Part shown: in pieces, positions 52,100-61,474 of the stretch
Position numbering within the stretch: the stretch's first letter is position 1
Layout of the letters: each line of letters begins with the position of its first letter
Source: Methylococcales bacterium
GTDB lineage: Bacteria > Pseudomonadota > Gammaproteobacteria > Methylococcales > Methylomonadaceae
Length of the DNA stretch: 64,000 bases
NCBI GenBank assembly: GCA_028715725.1
Contig: JAQURG010000004.1
Location: forward strand, 62,001-126,000
Reading direction: 5' to 3'
Program-made: the position numbers and the translations under genes
The notes under the pieces: model-generated
The model's input: only the letters and a program-made list of their open reading frames with translations
Database searches by the model: none
What the model was told of the DNA's origin: nothing

Positions 52100-52927
52100 T
52101 TAATACCGTTTTCCGGATGACAACAGATCGTCAACATAATCTTTTGCAGGATAGTGAAAATGCACCGGACCATCCGGTGCGCCGGTCATAAATTGTTGCA
52201 CCCACTCAGATGTTGACTGCTGGATTTCTTCAGGCGTACCTTGACCTACAATTTTGCCGCCTGACAGCACATAAATATAATCAGCAATTGCCGACGTCTC
52301 ATACACATCATGAGAGACGATAATGCTGGTTAACCCCAGAATATTATTCAGTGATTTGATAAGATGCACTAACGAGCCCATGGAAATAGGATCCTGGCCT
52401 GTAAACGGCTCATCGTACAGGATCATCATCGGGTCCAGTGCTATTGCCCGGGCCAAGGCAATACGTCTGGCCATGCCGCCGGAAAGTTCGGCCGGCATCA
52501 GGTCGCGAGCCCCTCTTAAGCCTACCGCCTGAAGCTTCATCAATACCAGCGTGCGAATCATTGATTCGGGCAGATGGGTATGTTCCCGTAACGGGAAAGC
52601 AACATTATCATAGACATTCATGTCCGTTAATAAAGCACCGCTTTGAAACAACATTCCCATACGCTTGCGCAAATTATACAAATCCGCCCGCGGTAACTGA
52701 TGGACATTTTGACCGTCAACGGTTATTAGCCCTTGCTCAGGAAATAACTGTCCGCCAATTAATTTTAACAGCGTAGTTTTACCTGTGCCGCTTGGCCCCA
52801 TAATGGCAGTTATCTTGCCTCGTTCAAAATCCAGCGAAATATCGTCAAATATTTTTTTAGATCCACGAGAAAACGATAGATTTCGTACAGAAACTAAACT
52901 GTTTTTGAAGGGAACACTGTTGTCCAT
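52100..52927 (-). CDS. mlaF: Mla phospholipid-transport ATPase MlaF
   Basis: A 275-residue ABC ATPase with Walker A GPSGTGKTTLL, the signature LSGGMARRIALARA and Walker B MILYDEPFTGQDP, followed by an H-loop SHDVYETS. It is first in the operon mlaF-mlaE-mlaD-mlaB; the periplasmic carrier gene mlaC, normally between mlaD and mlaB, is absent. Confidence 0.96.
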   Translation of the reverse strand: MDNSVPFKNSLVSVRNLSFSRGSKKIFDDISLDFERGKITAIMGPSGTGKTTLLKLIGGQLFPEQGLITVDGQNVHQLPRADLYNLRKRMGMLFQSGALLTDMNVYDNVAFPLREHTHLPESMIRTLVLMKLQAVGLRGARDLMPAELSGGMARRIALARAIALDPMMILYDEPFTGQDPISMGSLVHLIKSLNNILGLTSIIVSHDVYETSAIADYIYVLSGGKIVGQGTPEEIQQSTSEWVQQFMTGAPDGPVHFHYPAKDYVDDLLSSGKRY

Positions 52928-53027
52928 GCAATAATATTTGAATCTAAACCAGCTATTTTGTATGACTATTCCCTATTAAGTCAATTTAATGTAACTATTA
53001 ACACAGACAAAAATTAATCCAGGCTGC

Positions 53028-53492
53028 TTAATGTATTGTTTTTTTGATTTTGTCACTTTGCTTTTCTTTTTCCATGCGCTCAAGCGCTTCAGTCAGTCCC
53101 CAATTAGCCTTGCTCGCCAGCTTTATTAACAAATCAATAAATGTCCGCAAATCTCCATTTTTTAATTGCAAATTAACGTTGGCATGACTGTCATTCGTTG
53201 CAAAGCTAACCTTTATAGCATTAGGGCTAACCGCACATTTTAAGCCTTTTATTTTACCTGCTCTTTCGCCATACTTTGCAATCGCGCCAACTTTCTCTTT
53301 TGTAAAACCCGGTTTCTTTTTGCCTGATATGGAATCGGCGGCGTTTTCCGACGAACTGTTTTTTTGCGATTCTCTGCCTTTCTCTATCAGAAAAAGACAT
53401 TGCCTGCGCGTCAGCCAGCCCCCAACCACTTTATCAGCGGTATCGAGTTTTAAAAGAATGCGATCTTCATTCTGGTTATAGTACAGCTGCAC
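53028..53492 (-). CDS. hypothetical protein with a WLTRRQ motif
   Basis: A 154-residue protein not assigned to a known function. The N-terminal part (1-35) reads YYNQNEDRILLKLDT followed by GGWLTRRQ, a pattern I have seen in uncharacterised gammaproteobacterial proteins. The middle is Ser/Lys-rich and probably flexible; the C-terminal half has alternating beta-like segments (AIKVSFATNDSHANVNLQL) and a basic tail. No signal peptide or membrane helix. It lies 100 bases upstream of mlaF and has a GGAGGTG ribosome binding site. Confidence 0.7.
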   Translation of the reverse strand: MQLYYNQNEDRILLKLDTADKVVGGWLTRRQCLFLIEKGRESQKNSSSENAADSISGKKKPGFTKEKVGAIAKYGERAGKIKGLKCAVSPNAIKVSFATNDSHANVNLQLKNGDLRTFIDLLIKLASKANWGLTEALERMEKEKQSDKIKKTIH

Positions 53493-53603
53493 TCACACCT
53501 CCTTATCCTAAAATCAATCTATTCTGTTATTGTTTATAGGATATTCGAATTATAATAAATGAAACGCCTGAATTTTATATCCACATAAAAAACACCGCCA
53601 GCC

Positions 53604-54575
53604 CTATTCAGAGGCAGTCAGCATATATGTCCAGACCGGTTTGAATAGCGGAATGCCTGAGGCATTGCGCAAACCATTGGAAATACCGGCCACATGAGCC
53701 TGCAGCGAAGAAATTTTGCGGCCGGGATAGTTTGTCAGCAGGACGTGAGCTCCGCCATACGGAGCAGAGGCTCCGTCAATCAGTACCGGTTGACTTGTTA
53801 TCCCCAAGGCTTGAAAAATTTCCAACTGCTGTGATAAGTCACAGCCCTGCCTGTCAAGCGCATGGGCGAATGCAAAAAAACGCTGCGCCGGCGTTTGTCC
53901 TTGCCGGTACCAGGGCGCCGGTTTGTGCAATTTAAAGTTATAGTCCTTCGGAGCGCTGAACATCAATACCCGCACTACCTGGTGTTCGCGCGCGATCAGT
54001 GCTGCGTGTCCGCCACCCTGCGATTGCCCCGCCAATGCAAACTTTTCCCATGCTAGTCCGCCTGCAGGAGTAAGGAATTCTTTCCAACCCTTGCCGGGCT
54101 CCTGAATATCCAGCCATTGCAACAGCTTTTCCAAACGATTCTCGATGCTGTCTTCTCGTCTTATGGCAATTAATGGCGAATTATCGCGTCCATCGATGAT
54201 CTCCCGGCGAAAATTCTCGAAACAGGCCGAATCAGACTCCCGCCAGCATACCGTAGCCGATATAGCGTTAGGATACGCAAGATCAATCACATGATAACCT
54301 AACTCGGCAGCTGTCACGCTGAACTCACGCGGCTTCCCAACATTACGCCCCCCCGTCCCCGGCAGGAAGACCAGCAATTGATTACGGTGTTGGACAGTTG
54401 GATCGAAATAGATCCTGTGCGGCGCATCAGCCCCGGTAATTGCAGCATTGGTAGCCATCGGCAGCACTGCGCGGTACTGTACCTCAGCCATTGCAGGACA
54501 TGGCAAAATTATTACAATAACTGCCAGCCGGGCAAGTCTTATTATCAGACTACGGATGATATATTCAAGCAACAT
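53604..54575 (-). CDS. secreted alpha/beta-hydrolase (BPSS1187-like)
   Basis: A protein of about 323 residues with a signal peptide (MLLEYIIRSLIIRLA... cut after AMA) and an alpha/beta-hydrolase fold. The oxyanion region reads LLVFLPGTGG, the nucleophile serine lies in LAGQSQGGGHAAL near residue 181, and a late histidine in GGAHVLLTNYPG could complete the triad. I chose ATG 54575 to keep a clean signal peptide; the frame opens 17 codons earlier. The fold looks like a polyester- or lipid-ester-cleaving enzyme, but the substrate is unknown. Confidence 0.75.
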   Translation of the reverse strand: MLLEYIIRSLIIRLARLAVIVIILPCPAMAEVQYRAVLPMATNAAITGADAPHRIYFDPTVQHRNQLLVFLPGTGGRNVGKPREFSVTAAELGYHVIDLAYPNAISATVCWRESDSACFENFRREIIDGRDNSPLIAIRREDSIENRLEKLLQWLDIQEPGKGWKEFLTPAGGLAWEKFALAGQSQGGGHAALIAREHQVVRVLMFSAPKDYNFKLHKPAPWYRQGQTPAQRFFAFAHALDRQGCDLSQQLEIFQALGITSQPVLIDGASAPYGGAHVLLTNYPGRKISSLQAHVAGISNGLRNASGIPLFKPVWTYMLTASE

Positions 54576-54695
54576 AAAACTTGTTGGCCATCCGTTCCAG
54601 GCGCTGCTTAATTTCAGCCAATTCAAAATATAGCCATGTCAGCAAATTTCCAGAAAATGACTTTCTGTTTTTAAAACACATGCGCTTACCTCGCC

Positions 54696-56654
54696 TCAAG
54701 AGGATATTTCTATACAGCTTATCGTTCCGTGCGATGATTGCTCCAGCTCCGCCTCGTATTGGTCCACCAGATCGCCAATTTCATTCAGTAATGGCTTAAG
54801 GTAAGCCTCATACTTGCGCCACCGGTTCGTCGATGTCTTGTAGATAGGCTTGCGCACTTGCGAAGCACTGGCGGTTTTTACCGGACGGTCTGTGTCATAA
54901 AAATTAAGACAGACATCGTTCCATTCCAGCCCCAGATAGTCGATCAGCGCACGCGCCTGACCTTCCACATCATTAACGTTGTCTTCGTAACGAACCTCAT
55001 ACATCACGCCGGGAAACTGTTCACGCCAATGTCTCATCAAGTCCCAGTAACGGCGATAATAACGGCCAAGCTCATTAAGATTGTAAGTCCACTGATGGCC
55101 TTCGGCAAAAAGGATACGATAACAGGATAAACAGGTTTCCACTGGATGACGGCGGCTATGAATAATTCTGGCATTCGGCAAAATGGCATGTATCAGGCCA
55201 ACAAAATTGAAATTCCCCGGCATCTTGTCCACCATACGCTTATAAGGTTTAGGTGCCAGGCTTTTTAACATTCCCATATACCACTGTCCACGTTGTTCAT
55301 AGCGGGCGTTTAAGTCATAGGGAAAAGCGGCTTCCACATCACCCAGTTTCAGCCGCCGCTCCAGGATATCGATATTTTCCATAGCTGAGGTCATATATTT
55401 CAATTCCCCGCCGCCATAGATATCAGGATGGGAGGACAGGATTTGTTCAATCAGAGAGGTGCCCGAACGCGGCATGCCCAGAATAAAGACCGCCGTATCG
55501 TCACTGCAACCTGTCTGCCCGACCTTGGACATCGTTTCTTTGGTTATCAGCGCTTTCATGACCTCAAACATGCGCGCGCTTGACTGCTCATTGAAGGTGT
55601 CCTGCTTCCTTTTCTTATGGCCGCCAACTTCGTAATGCTTGAATGCCGTCGGATACTCAGCGACATCATCATAGGCTTTGCCCAGCGCGTAATGTATCTG
55701 CAACTGGTCCATGATTTCCATTGAACCCATATCAGCGGCAACTGTATTCAAACGGGTAAACTCTTTATCCCCATAGCTATATTTTAATTCCAGACCATAG
55801 GTGCGTAGAGCGGCCGCATGATCCGGCTTGAGTTCAAGCACCTGTTCAAAAAGCTTATTCGAATGCTCGATATTACCGGCTATGCGTTCCACGACACCCA
55901 GTTCGTAGAGTATCCTGAAGTTCCCCGGCAACATCTTGCTGACTTTGCCAAGAGCAGCGCGCGCATTGTCAATCTCCCCCGCGCGACTGTAAGCAAGTCC
56001 AAGTCCAAAGATAAATTCAGGGCGTTGCGGATATTTTCTAGTGAATTCCCGTAGCTTCTCCCGCTGATAAAGCTCACGTTTCTGATTCTTCAGCGTGTCG
56101 ATCCATAAGTCGATTGAATCTCCGTAAGGATCGGCCCTGTCTATATTTTTTTCAAGCGTGGAAATCGCATCGTTATACTCCTTGTTAGCGATTTGCAAAC
56201 GAGCGCGCTCATGTCGGGCCTGCCGGTTATTCGGCTCTATTTGCTGCGCTTTATCCAGCAATTTTCCTGCGTCAGCCAGTTCGCTCCGATGATGCGCGCA
56301 ACGGGCAAGCCCAATCAGAACCTCGGCGCTGTTCGGCGATTGCTGATAAAGCGGAGCCAATAATTTGCGCGCCTGCTCAAAGCGCGACAGTGCAAGGAAA
56401 CAACGCGCTAACCCCAAAGCGGCTACAGGTGATGTTTTGCCCTCTTTATCGACCAGTTTTGCGTATATTGAATGAGCCTCCGGATATTTTTTCAGCTTTT
56501 CATACAATTGAGCAAGAGCAATGATCAGTTCCTGCTGCCCAGGAAATTGCTTCAGACCCGAGCGCAATATCTGCATGGCCGCGTCAATCTGATTTTTTTT
56601 CTCGGCAGCGGCCGCATCCTGCACTATTTTTTTAGTGTTTAATACATCGTTCAA
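54696..56654 (-). CDS. TPR-repeat sulfotransferase
   Basis: A 652-residue protein. Residues about 10-350 are tetratricopeptide repeats (FPGQQELIIALAQLYEKLKK, NSAEVLIGLARCAHHRSEL and others). Residues about 385-640 form a sulfotransferase domain: FILGMPRSGTSLIEQILSSH is the 5'-phosphosulfate-binding loop for PAPS, and IIHSRRHPVETCLSCY is the 3'-phosphate-binding region. No signal peptide, so it acts in the cytoplasm. It lies directly downstream of the surface-protein gene on the same strand, separated by a terminator. The acceptor is unknown; a protein or glycan is possible. Confidence 0.85.
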   Translation of the reverse strand: MNDVLNTKKIVQDAAAAEKKNQIDAAMQILRSGLKQFPGQQELIIALAQLYEKLKKYPEAHSIYAKLVDKEGKTSPVAALGLARCFLALSRFEQARKLLAPLYQQSPNSAEVLIGLARCAHHRSELADAGKLLDKAQQIEPNNRQARHERARLQIANKEYNDAISTLEKNIDRADPYGDSIDLWIDTLKNQKRELYQREKLREFTRKYPQRPEFIFGLGLAYSRAGEIDNARAALGKVSKMLPGNFRILYELGVVERIAGNIEHSNKLFEQVLELKPDHAAALRTYGLELKYSYGDKEFTRLNTVAADMGSMEIMDQLQIHYALGKAYDDVAEYPTAFKHYEVGGHKKRKQDTFNEQSSARMFEVMKALITKETMSKVGQTGCSDDTAVFILGMPRSGTSLIEQILSSHPDIYGGGELKYMTSAMENIDILERRLKLGDVEAAFPYDLNARYEQRGQWYMGMLKSLAPKPYKRMVDKMPGNFNFVGLIHAILPNARIIHSRRHPVETCLSCYRILFAEGHQWTYNLNELGRYYRRYWDLMRHWREQFPGVMYEVRYEDNVNDVEGQARALIDYLGLEWNDVCLNFYDTDRPVKTASASQVRKPIYKTSTNRWRKYEAYLKPLLNEIGDLVDQYEAELEQSSHGTISCIEISS

Positions 56655-56763
56655 TTTATCACCTTTCCATACTCATCACATCCATTACCGTCCGCCCTTC
56701 TCTGTCATTCTAAAAAGGCCTGGAATAAAACAAACGCCATCATGTCCAGATACTATATAAAGA

Positions 56764-56791
56764 AAAGGCCCGCTACGCGGGCCTTTTTTAG
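56764..56791. terminator. bidirectional rho-independent terminator
   Basis: AAAGGCCCGC pairs with GCGGGCCTTT over a three-base loop, with a T run on the plus side and a matching A run on the other. It ends the surface-protein transcript on the minus strand before the sulfotransferase gene. Confidence 0.9.
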
Positions 56792-56816
56792 CTAAACTTT
56801 TACCTGCTGTAGGACA

Positions 56817-59783
56817 TTAGACAAACGAAGCGATGTCAATCTGGTTGAGATCAGTGATACCCACCAGTTGCACCAGAAAGTCCACATTGCCGTCTGAGTT
56901 AAAATCAGACGCCACAAACAGACTGTTTTGGTCTGCCGCCGAACCGATATAAACCCCCTTGTCCGCCGCATCAGCGCCTGCCAGGAAGCTCGCGAAGTCG
57001 GCAAAAGAAGCTTCCCCATACGTATCAGTAGTAGGAAGGACGCCTACATTCAGTTTGTCTCCATCGCTATTGGAAAAGTCGAGAACCTGATCCAGGGTTG
57101 TCAATGTCTTGCCTGTATTGTCAGTACTAAAAACAAAGGTATCAGCCCCGCCGCCCCCAGTTAATTTATTGATGCCGGTCGTTGGATCCCCCTCATAGGC
57201 ATTGTCGGTGATAATATCATTATAATCAGAGCCGATAACCGACGTGTTGCCTTTATAGGTTGTCAAGTCAATGCTGACGCCGTTGTCGGCATCAGGATTG
57301 CCTGGCGCCCAACTCAGCTTCAACCCGCTGTAATCGATATTGTCATACGTGTCAAATAAATCGCCAAGCAAATTAGTCAGATCCATGCCTGGTAATGTAT
57401 CTGCGATATCGCTAATAGACAAGTTAATATCCAGGCTGCCCAAGCTGACGTCGCCAACGGTGTCAATTGATAAAAAAGCACCATCGTAGCGTAAAACGTC
57501 AGTACCATTAAAACTCAAAATGGCGATATCGATGTCGCCATCACTAACAATATTCATAAGAAGATGAAAGACATCTTCCGTCGTGTCAAAGGAGATATTG
57601 CCGATGTCCAGTACGCCTACTTCACCACTCCCTGTGACCGAAACATCAAAGAAAACGGGTTTCCCGATTATGTCACCTGTTGCCGCAAAACTAATATCAC
57701 CTACTGTCACGCTACCGACATCGCCGTTAGTAGCCGATACGGATAAGGCGACCTGGAAAGCAGCAGCATTATTTGCAGTAAGGTCAAAGTTTCCGAAGGT
57801 AACATCACCGACCCCTAAATCGCCTGTTACCGTCGCTGCATAGCTAAAAACACCGCCAGCGCCAACGGTAGCTGCGACATCGCCAACCGTAACGCTGCCT
57901 ATTGCGGCGTTTATTCCGGCAACATCCAAACCATATCTCATGTCGGCACTATCGCCTAGAGTCGCTGTCAGGTTACCGATAGTCGCATCACCGAACGACG
58001 CAAGATTTACGCCTGTCGCAACATTGGCCGATTGGGTAATGGACACACTCATTGATGCATTTGAACCCAAATCGATGGTCATGTCACCGACTGTCAGAGC
58101 GCCAAGACTGAGTTCATCTTTAGTAAAATCATTACTGTTCAGGATCGCTACCGAACCTGTAGCACTATCATCCAGCACTAAATCAATTGCACCGATCGTT
58201 AAACTGCCAAGGCTTTCACCTGAGGCGCCGGTATTGCTAACGGTCAAAGCCAGCGCACCACTGCCGCTAACACTCATCGATACATCGCCGATGAGCACAT
58301 CACCGGTTGCCTCATGATTAAATACACCGAGAAATTCAAAAGCGCCGCCAAGCATGCTGACATCGCCTACCGTTATGCTGCCCCCGGAAGCTATATTATC
58401 GACAGATACGCTGGCTGACCCCCCGTCTTCAACTGCAACAGTGACATTGCCAACGCTGAGGTCGCCGCTTGCGGAACTGCTCACAAAGGCTCCAAAGTAG
58501 CCATTTGGCCCCACAGTCGCATTAATGTCGCCTACGGTTATATCTCCAGCTTGCATAAATGCGGTAAAAGTTGCAGTTTCACTTCCAGCCACCGTAGCGT
58601 CGACATTACTGTCTGCCCATGACAAAGTGCTGTCATTGCCGGCAGCCAGACTGACGATAAGACCCGATATGTAGTCCGCAGAAAGCGAACCTGCGACGCC
58701 TGAAGCAATGGACAAATCGGTGTCGTCTTCGAGGCCTTCTATCAATACGCTTAAATTACTAACACTTAAGGCATTAACATTTAAATCATTATTAGTGCCG
58801 CCAACCAGATTGACAGCACCGATATCAGACCATGGCACGGCATTAAAAGTAACAGAATCAATCGGGAGAGGGTCGTTTAAGGAGGGAGCCGCCGGAATGG
58901 CGCCGGCAATAATATTAACATTTGCAACATTGTTTAAAGCGCCATTAGCCGCATTCCCACCCTCAACAACAGTCAGCTCCACGATGGTTTGACCGTTGCC
59001 GTTGACAATATCGCCATTAGTATATGTAGAGCCGCTAGTATCGAAGTCTTCATCTCCGTCAACAATGCCATGAACGGTATTGTCAACACCTGGAGTAATA
59101 ATAGTAAATCTGTCTACATGGGTAGTCAGTGTTAAAGTATTATCATTAATATAAGCAGCAGGATCAGGCTGCGTATTTGCAGTATCAATGAGCGCTTGTG
59201 CATCAGCCACTGAATCCGGATCATCGGTTACTCCGGCAAGAACGGCCAGAGATGCCAGGTAGGCAGGATCCTGCAATAAGCTATCTAGACTGTTTGGGTC
59301 GGTTTGGGGGTCAAGATTGGAATCAGCGCCAAGCGTATCGGCAAAAAACAAACCCACATCCGCTTTATTGATTAAAAACTGCTGACGTAAAACGGCCGTG
59401 GCCAACTCATCCGGAGTCAAATTCGGGTATGTAGTGCTATTAATTTCAACACTCAGAGCGGTGGAAACAAAGGAGGCAAGAAAATCAGCCCTGCTCAAGC
59501 CGTTATTTAGCTGGCTGGTCCAATAGGCAATGCCTTCAATATCTCCTGCCGAGCCCAACGCATTCACATAAATGGCTTGAACGAACGCCTGATTAGCTAA
59601 ACCTCCATAGAGAGTAGTAAAAGCCGGGTGGCTGGTAAAACCCGCCGCTATGCTTGCAGCTGCGGTCGCTGGATTTACGGCGAATTGCGCCTCCCAGAAT
59701 GTGAGCCCTGCATTATCCGGAGCCCGGTTAAATGCGGCTTCATATAAAGCCGAGATGTATTCGCGTGGTATTAAACTAGGCAT
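56817..59783 (-). CDS. large repetitive surface protein with DUF4214 and a calcium-binding C-terminal domain
   Basis: A 988-residue protein without a Sec signal, as expected for a type I secretion substrate. The N-terminus (about 1-150) has DUF4214 units (ISALYEAAFNRAPDNAGLTFWE and a second copy). The middle (about 250-800) is Gly/Val/Ser-rich with many copies of a VGDVT-like beta turn about 35-45 residues apart (SVGNVTVAV, TVGDVSM, IGDVSMSV, TVGDMTIDL). The end (about 860-988) has GGGGADTFVF, a haemolysin-type repeat, and a putative secretion domain. It is very poor in cysteine and lysine. Outer surface location is inferred. Confidence 0.82.
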   Translation of the reverse strand: MPSLIPREYISALYEAAFNRAPDNAGLTFWEAQFAVNPATAAASIAAGFTSHPAFTTLYGGLANQAFVQAIYVNALGSAGDIEGIAYWTSQLNNGLSRADFLASFVSTALSVEINSTTYPNLTPDELATAVLRQQFLINKADVGLFFADTLGADSNLDPQTDPNSLDSLLQDPAYLASLAVLAGVTDDPDSVADAQALIDTANTQPDPAAYINDNTLTLTTHVDRFTIITPGVDNTVHGIVDGDEDFDTSGSTYTNGDIVNGNGQTIVELTVVEGGNAANGALNNVANVNIIAGAIPAAPSLNDPLPIDSVTFNAVPWSDIGAVNLVGGTNNDLNVNALSVSNLSVLIEGLEDDTDLSIASGVAGSLSADYISGLIVSLAAGNDSTLSWADSNVDATVAGSETATFTAFMQAGDITVGDINATVGPNGYFGAFVSSSASGDLSVGNVTVAVEDGGSASVSVDNIASGGSITVGDVSMLGGAFEFLGVFNHEATGDVLIGDVSMSVSGSGALALTVSNTGASGESLGSLTIGAIDLVLDDSATGSVAILNSNDFTKDELSLGALTVGDMTIDLGSNASMSVSITQSANVATGVNLASFGDATIGNLTATLGDSADMRYGLDVAGINAAIGSVTVGDVAATVGAGGVFSYAATVTGDLGVGDVTFGNFDLTANNAAAFQVALSVSATNGDVGSVTVGDISFAATGDIIGKPVFFDVSVTGSGEVGVLDIGNISFDTTEDVFHLLMNIVSDGDIDIAILSFNGTDVLRYDGAFLSIDTVGDVSLGSLDINLSISDIADTLPGMDLTNLLGDLFDTYDNIDYSGLKLSWAPGNPDADNGVSIDLTTYKGNTSVIGSDYNDIITDNAYEGDPTTGINKLTGGGGADTFVFSTDNTGKTLTTLDQVLDFSNSDGDKLNVGVLPTTDTYGEASFADFASFLAGADAADKGVYIGSAADQNSLFVASDFNSDGNVDFLVQLVGITDLNQIDIASFV

Positions 59784-60195
59784 ATTCAGATCCTTAAAAG
59801 TTAGCTTGAGTGAATCGCATAATACAAATCAGTTATCTAATTTATATTACAAAATGTTTTTATATTACAAAATGTTTATTTTTATAATTTTTTACTAACG
59901 AAACTAGCTGAGGCAGCACATTATTGTCAACCACACGCTAAAGCCGTAGACGTACTTGAAAATCCTGATGTGATTCACCAGGTAATAATTTAAGGACCCC
60001 CTCCCTCTATACATTACCCTAACCATCCCTATTAAATTTAGCGAAATGGTAAAACAAGCTAACGTTATTTGTCAACCGCCTTTAATGTGGATGATACTTT
60101 ATGCCGATACGGAAAAGCAAACAATTGCCCATAATTGAAGACAATAGAGAATCAGATTTAAGTCGTGTTATAGCACAACTTTCGTTTAAATCCTG
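59784..60195. other. 412-base gap upstream of the surface-protein gene
   Basis: AT-rich region holding the promoter of the surface-protein gene and the end of the acyltransferase gene. It contains an exact 18-base tandem repeat (59842-59877) and two 12-base direct repeats 28 bases apart (60166 and 60194). No gene is supported. Confidence 0.45.
59842..59877 (+). repeat. 18-base exact tandem repeat
   Basis: Two identical copies of an 18-base AT-rich unit (TTATATTACAAAATGTTT) lie head to tail, about 60 bases upstream of the surface-protein start. It may be a duplicated regulator site or a slippage product that alters expression. Confidence 0.9.
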
Positions 60196-61176
60196 TTAAA
60201 GCACAGATCTAAAGCGTTCCCATAGCGGGCGCTCTACCGCCCAATGACCGAATGCGGCACAACCCAGACTAAGCGCTGCCACAGCAATAATGTCATGAAT
60301 CGCGAGCACCGGCGGCTGTAATTTCAGCAACCAGATTACCGGAAAATGATATAAAAAAACACCATAAGAAAGCGCTCCAAGCCTGCGATCAAAATACGTG
60401 GCAATTGAGCCATACTGTTTATCAGTTTTAGGCCTGTTTAACAGTGCCAGCAACGGCATGGCAATCATTAACCCCAGCGCAACCTCTTCGTTATAAGGCA
60501 GATGTTGAGCCACTGTAAAAAGCCACAAAAGGTAGGTGAAGTTAAGCAACCATAAAATTACCAGCAGCTTATGCACCGCCCTATGACGACAAGAAAGTTC
60601 ATGCAGGGCGCCGAGAAGAAAAATGAATAAAACGCCGGGAATAAGCCGGTAACCGTAGTAGTCGGTATCCAGTATTTGTAATTGCGCCAAAGCAAAGATA
60701 CCAAGACTGAGGCCAAACACCATCAATAAGTTAAATAGTTTTTGCGATAATAATAGCGGAGCAATTAAATAAAACTGCATTTCCGCGCCTAGCGACCAGG
60801 CTGGCGGGATCAGGGTAAAGGCATCCTGACCGGTATACATATAGAAATTGAGAGGAATGATCAGCACATTGGCAAGCCAATCGAACAAACCGGGCTGAGT
60901 CGCCAGAAATGGCGATTGCGCCCCGTCTAACCATATTAATATTGAAAAAAACAAGGCGACCGTATATTGCGGCAGAATACGCCAAGCCCTGTCGTAGTAA
61001 AACCGCCGTGAAGCATCAGACTGATGCCGCCATTTTCCCCATAAGCGCGCAACTACGTGACCGGCAAGCATATAAAATACTATCACCGCAATGACTCCCG
61101 GAGTATATCCTTTTATCTTGATACCCAGATGACTGATAAGTACAGTGACAGCCAATAAAAATCTGAGAGCGCCCAT
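60196..61176 (-). CDS. membrane O-acyltransferase (acyltransferase 3 family)
   Basis: A 326-residue integral membrane protein with about ten helices. The N-terminal signature MGALRFLLAVTVLISH contains the conserved Arg and His, and the RAWRILPQYTVALF motif follows in the next loop. Such enzymes acylate surface glycans or exported molecules. The neighbouring broken glycosyltransferase suggests a polysaccharide-modifying locus. Start MGALRFLL is supported by similarity. Confidence 0.85.
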   Translation of the reverse strand: MGALRFLLAVTVLISHLGIKIKGYTPGVIAVIVFYMLAGHVVARLWGKWRHQSDASRRFYYDRAWRILPQYTVALFFSILIWLDGAQSPFLATQPGLFDWLANVLIIPLNFYMYTGQDAFTLIPPAWSLGAEMQFYLIAPLLLSQKLFNLLMVFGLSLGIFALAQLQILDTDYYGYRLIPGVLFIFLLGALHELSCRHRAVHKLLVILWLLNFTYLLWLFTVAQHLPYNEEVALGLMIAMPLLALLNRPKTDKQYGSIATYFDRRLGALSYGVFLYHFPVIWLLKLQPPVLAIHDIIAVAALSLGCAAFGHWAVERPLWERFRSVL

Positions 61177-61474
61177 AATGCCTGGTTTTAAAACTGATGT
61201 TACGCAATAATCAGCATACCACGAAGGTAGTTAAGAAAAATATTGATGAGTTAATTTATTCGGTTTTTTTCGTTAACTTTTCGAAAGCTGCCCGGTATTC
61301 CTCTGGATCTTTCGGCGGCCGCTGACCAAGCAATCGGCTAAAGCCGGTAGACTCATAGCGGAGATCATATCGTGTATGTGTATGTGTATGTGCTTCTGCT
61401 TATTCATCGAAAAAATTGACTTATAGAGTCATTTTTTCTGTTGTTTAGTTTTTGAAGTTTGGGATCGATAACAA
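61177..61474. other. 298-base gap with a relic coding end and a short hexamer repeat
   Basis: On the minus strand a frame without a start codon (61256 to about 61400) ends in a sequence with GFSRLLGQRPPKDPEEY, which looks like a real protein C-terminus and may be left from a lost gene. Its upstream edge is a GTATGT repeat (about 61371-61390). A sequence comparison would be needed to name it. Confidence 0.35.
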
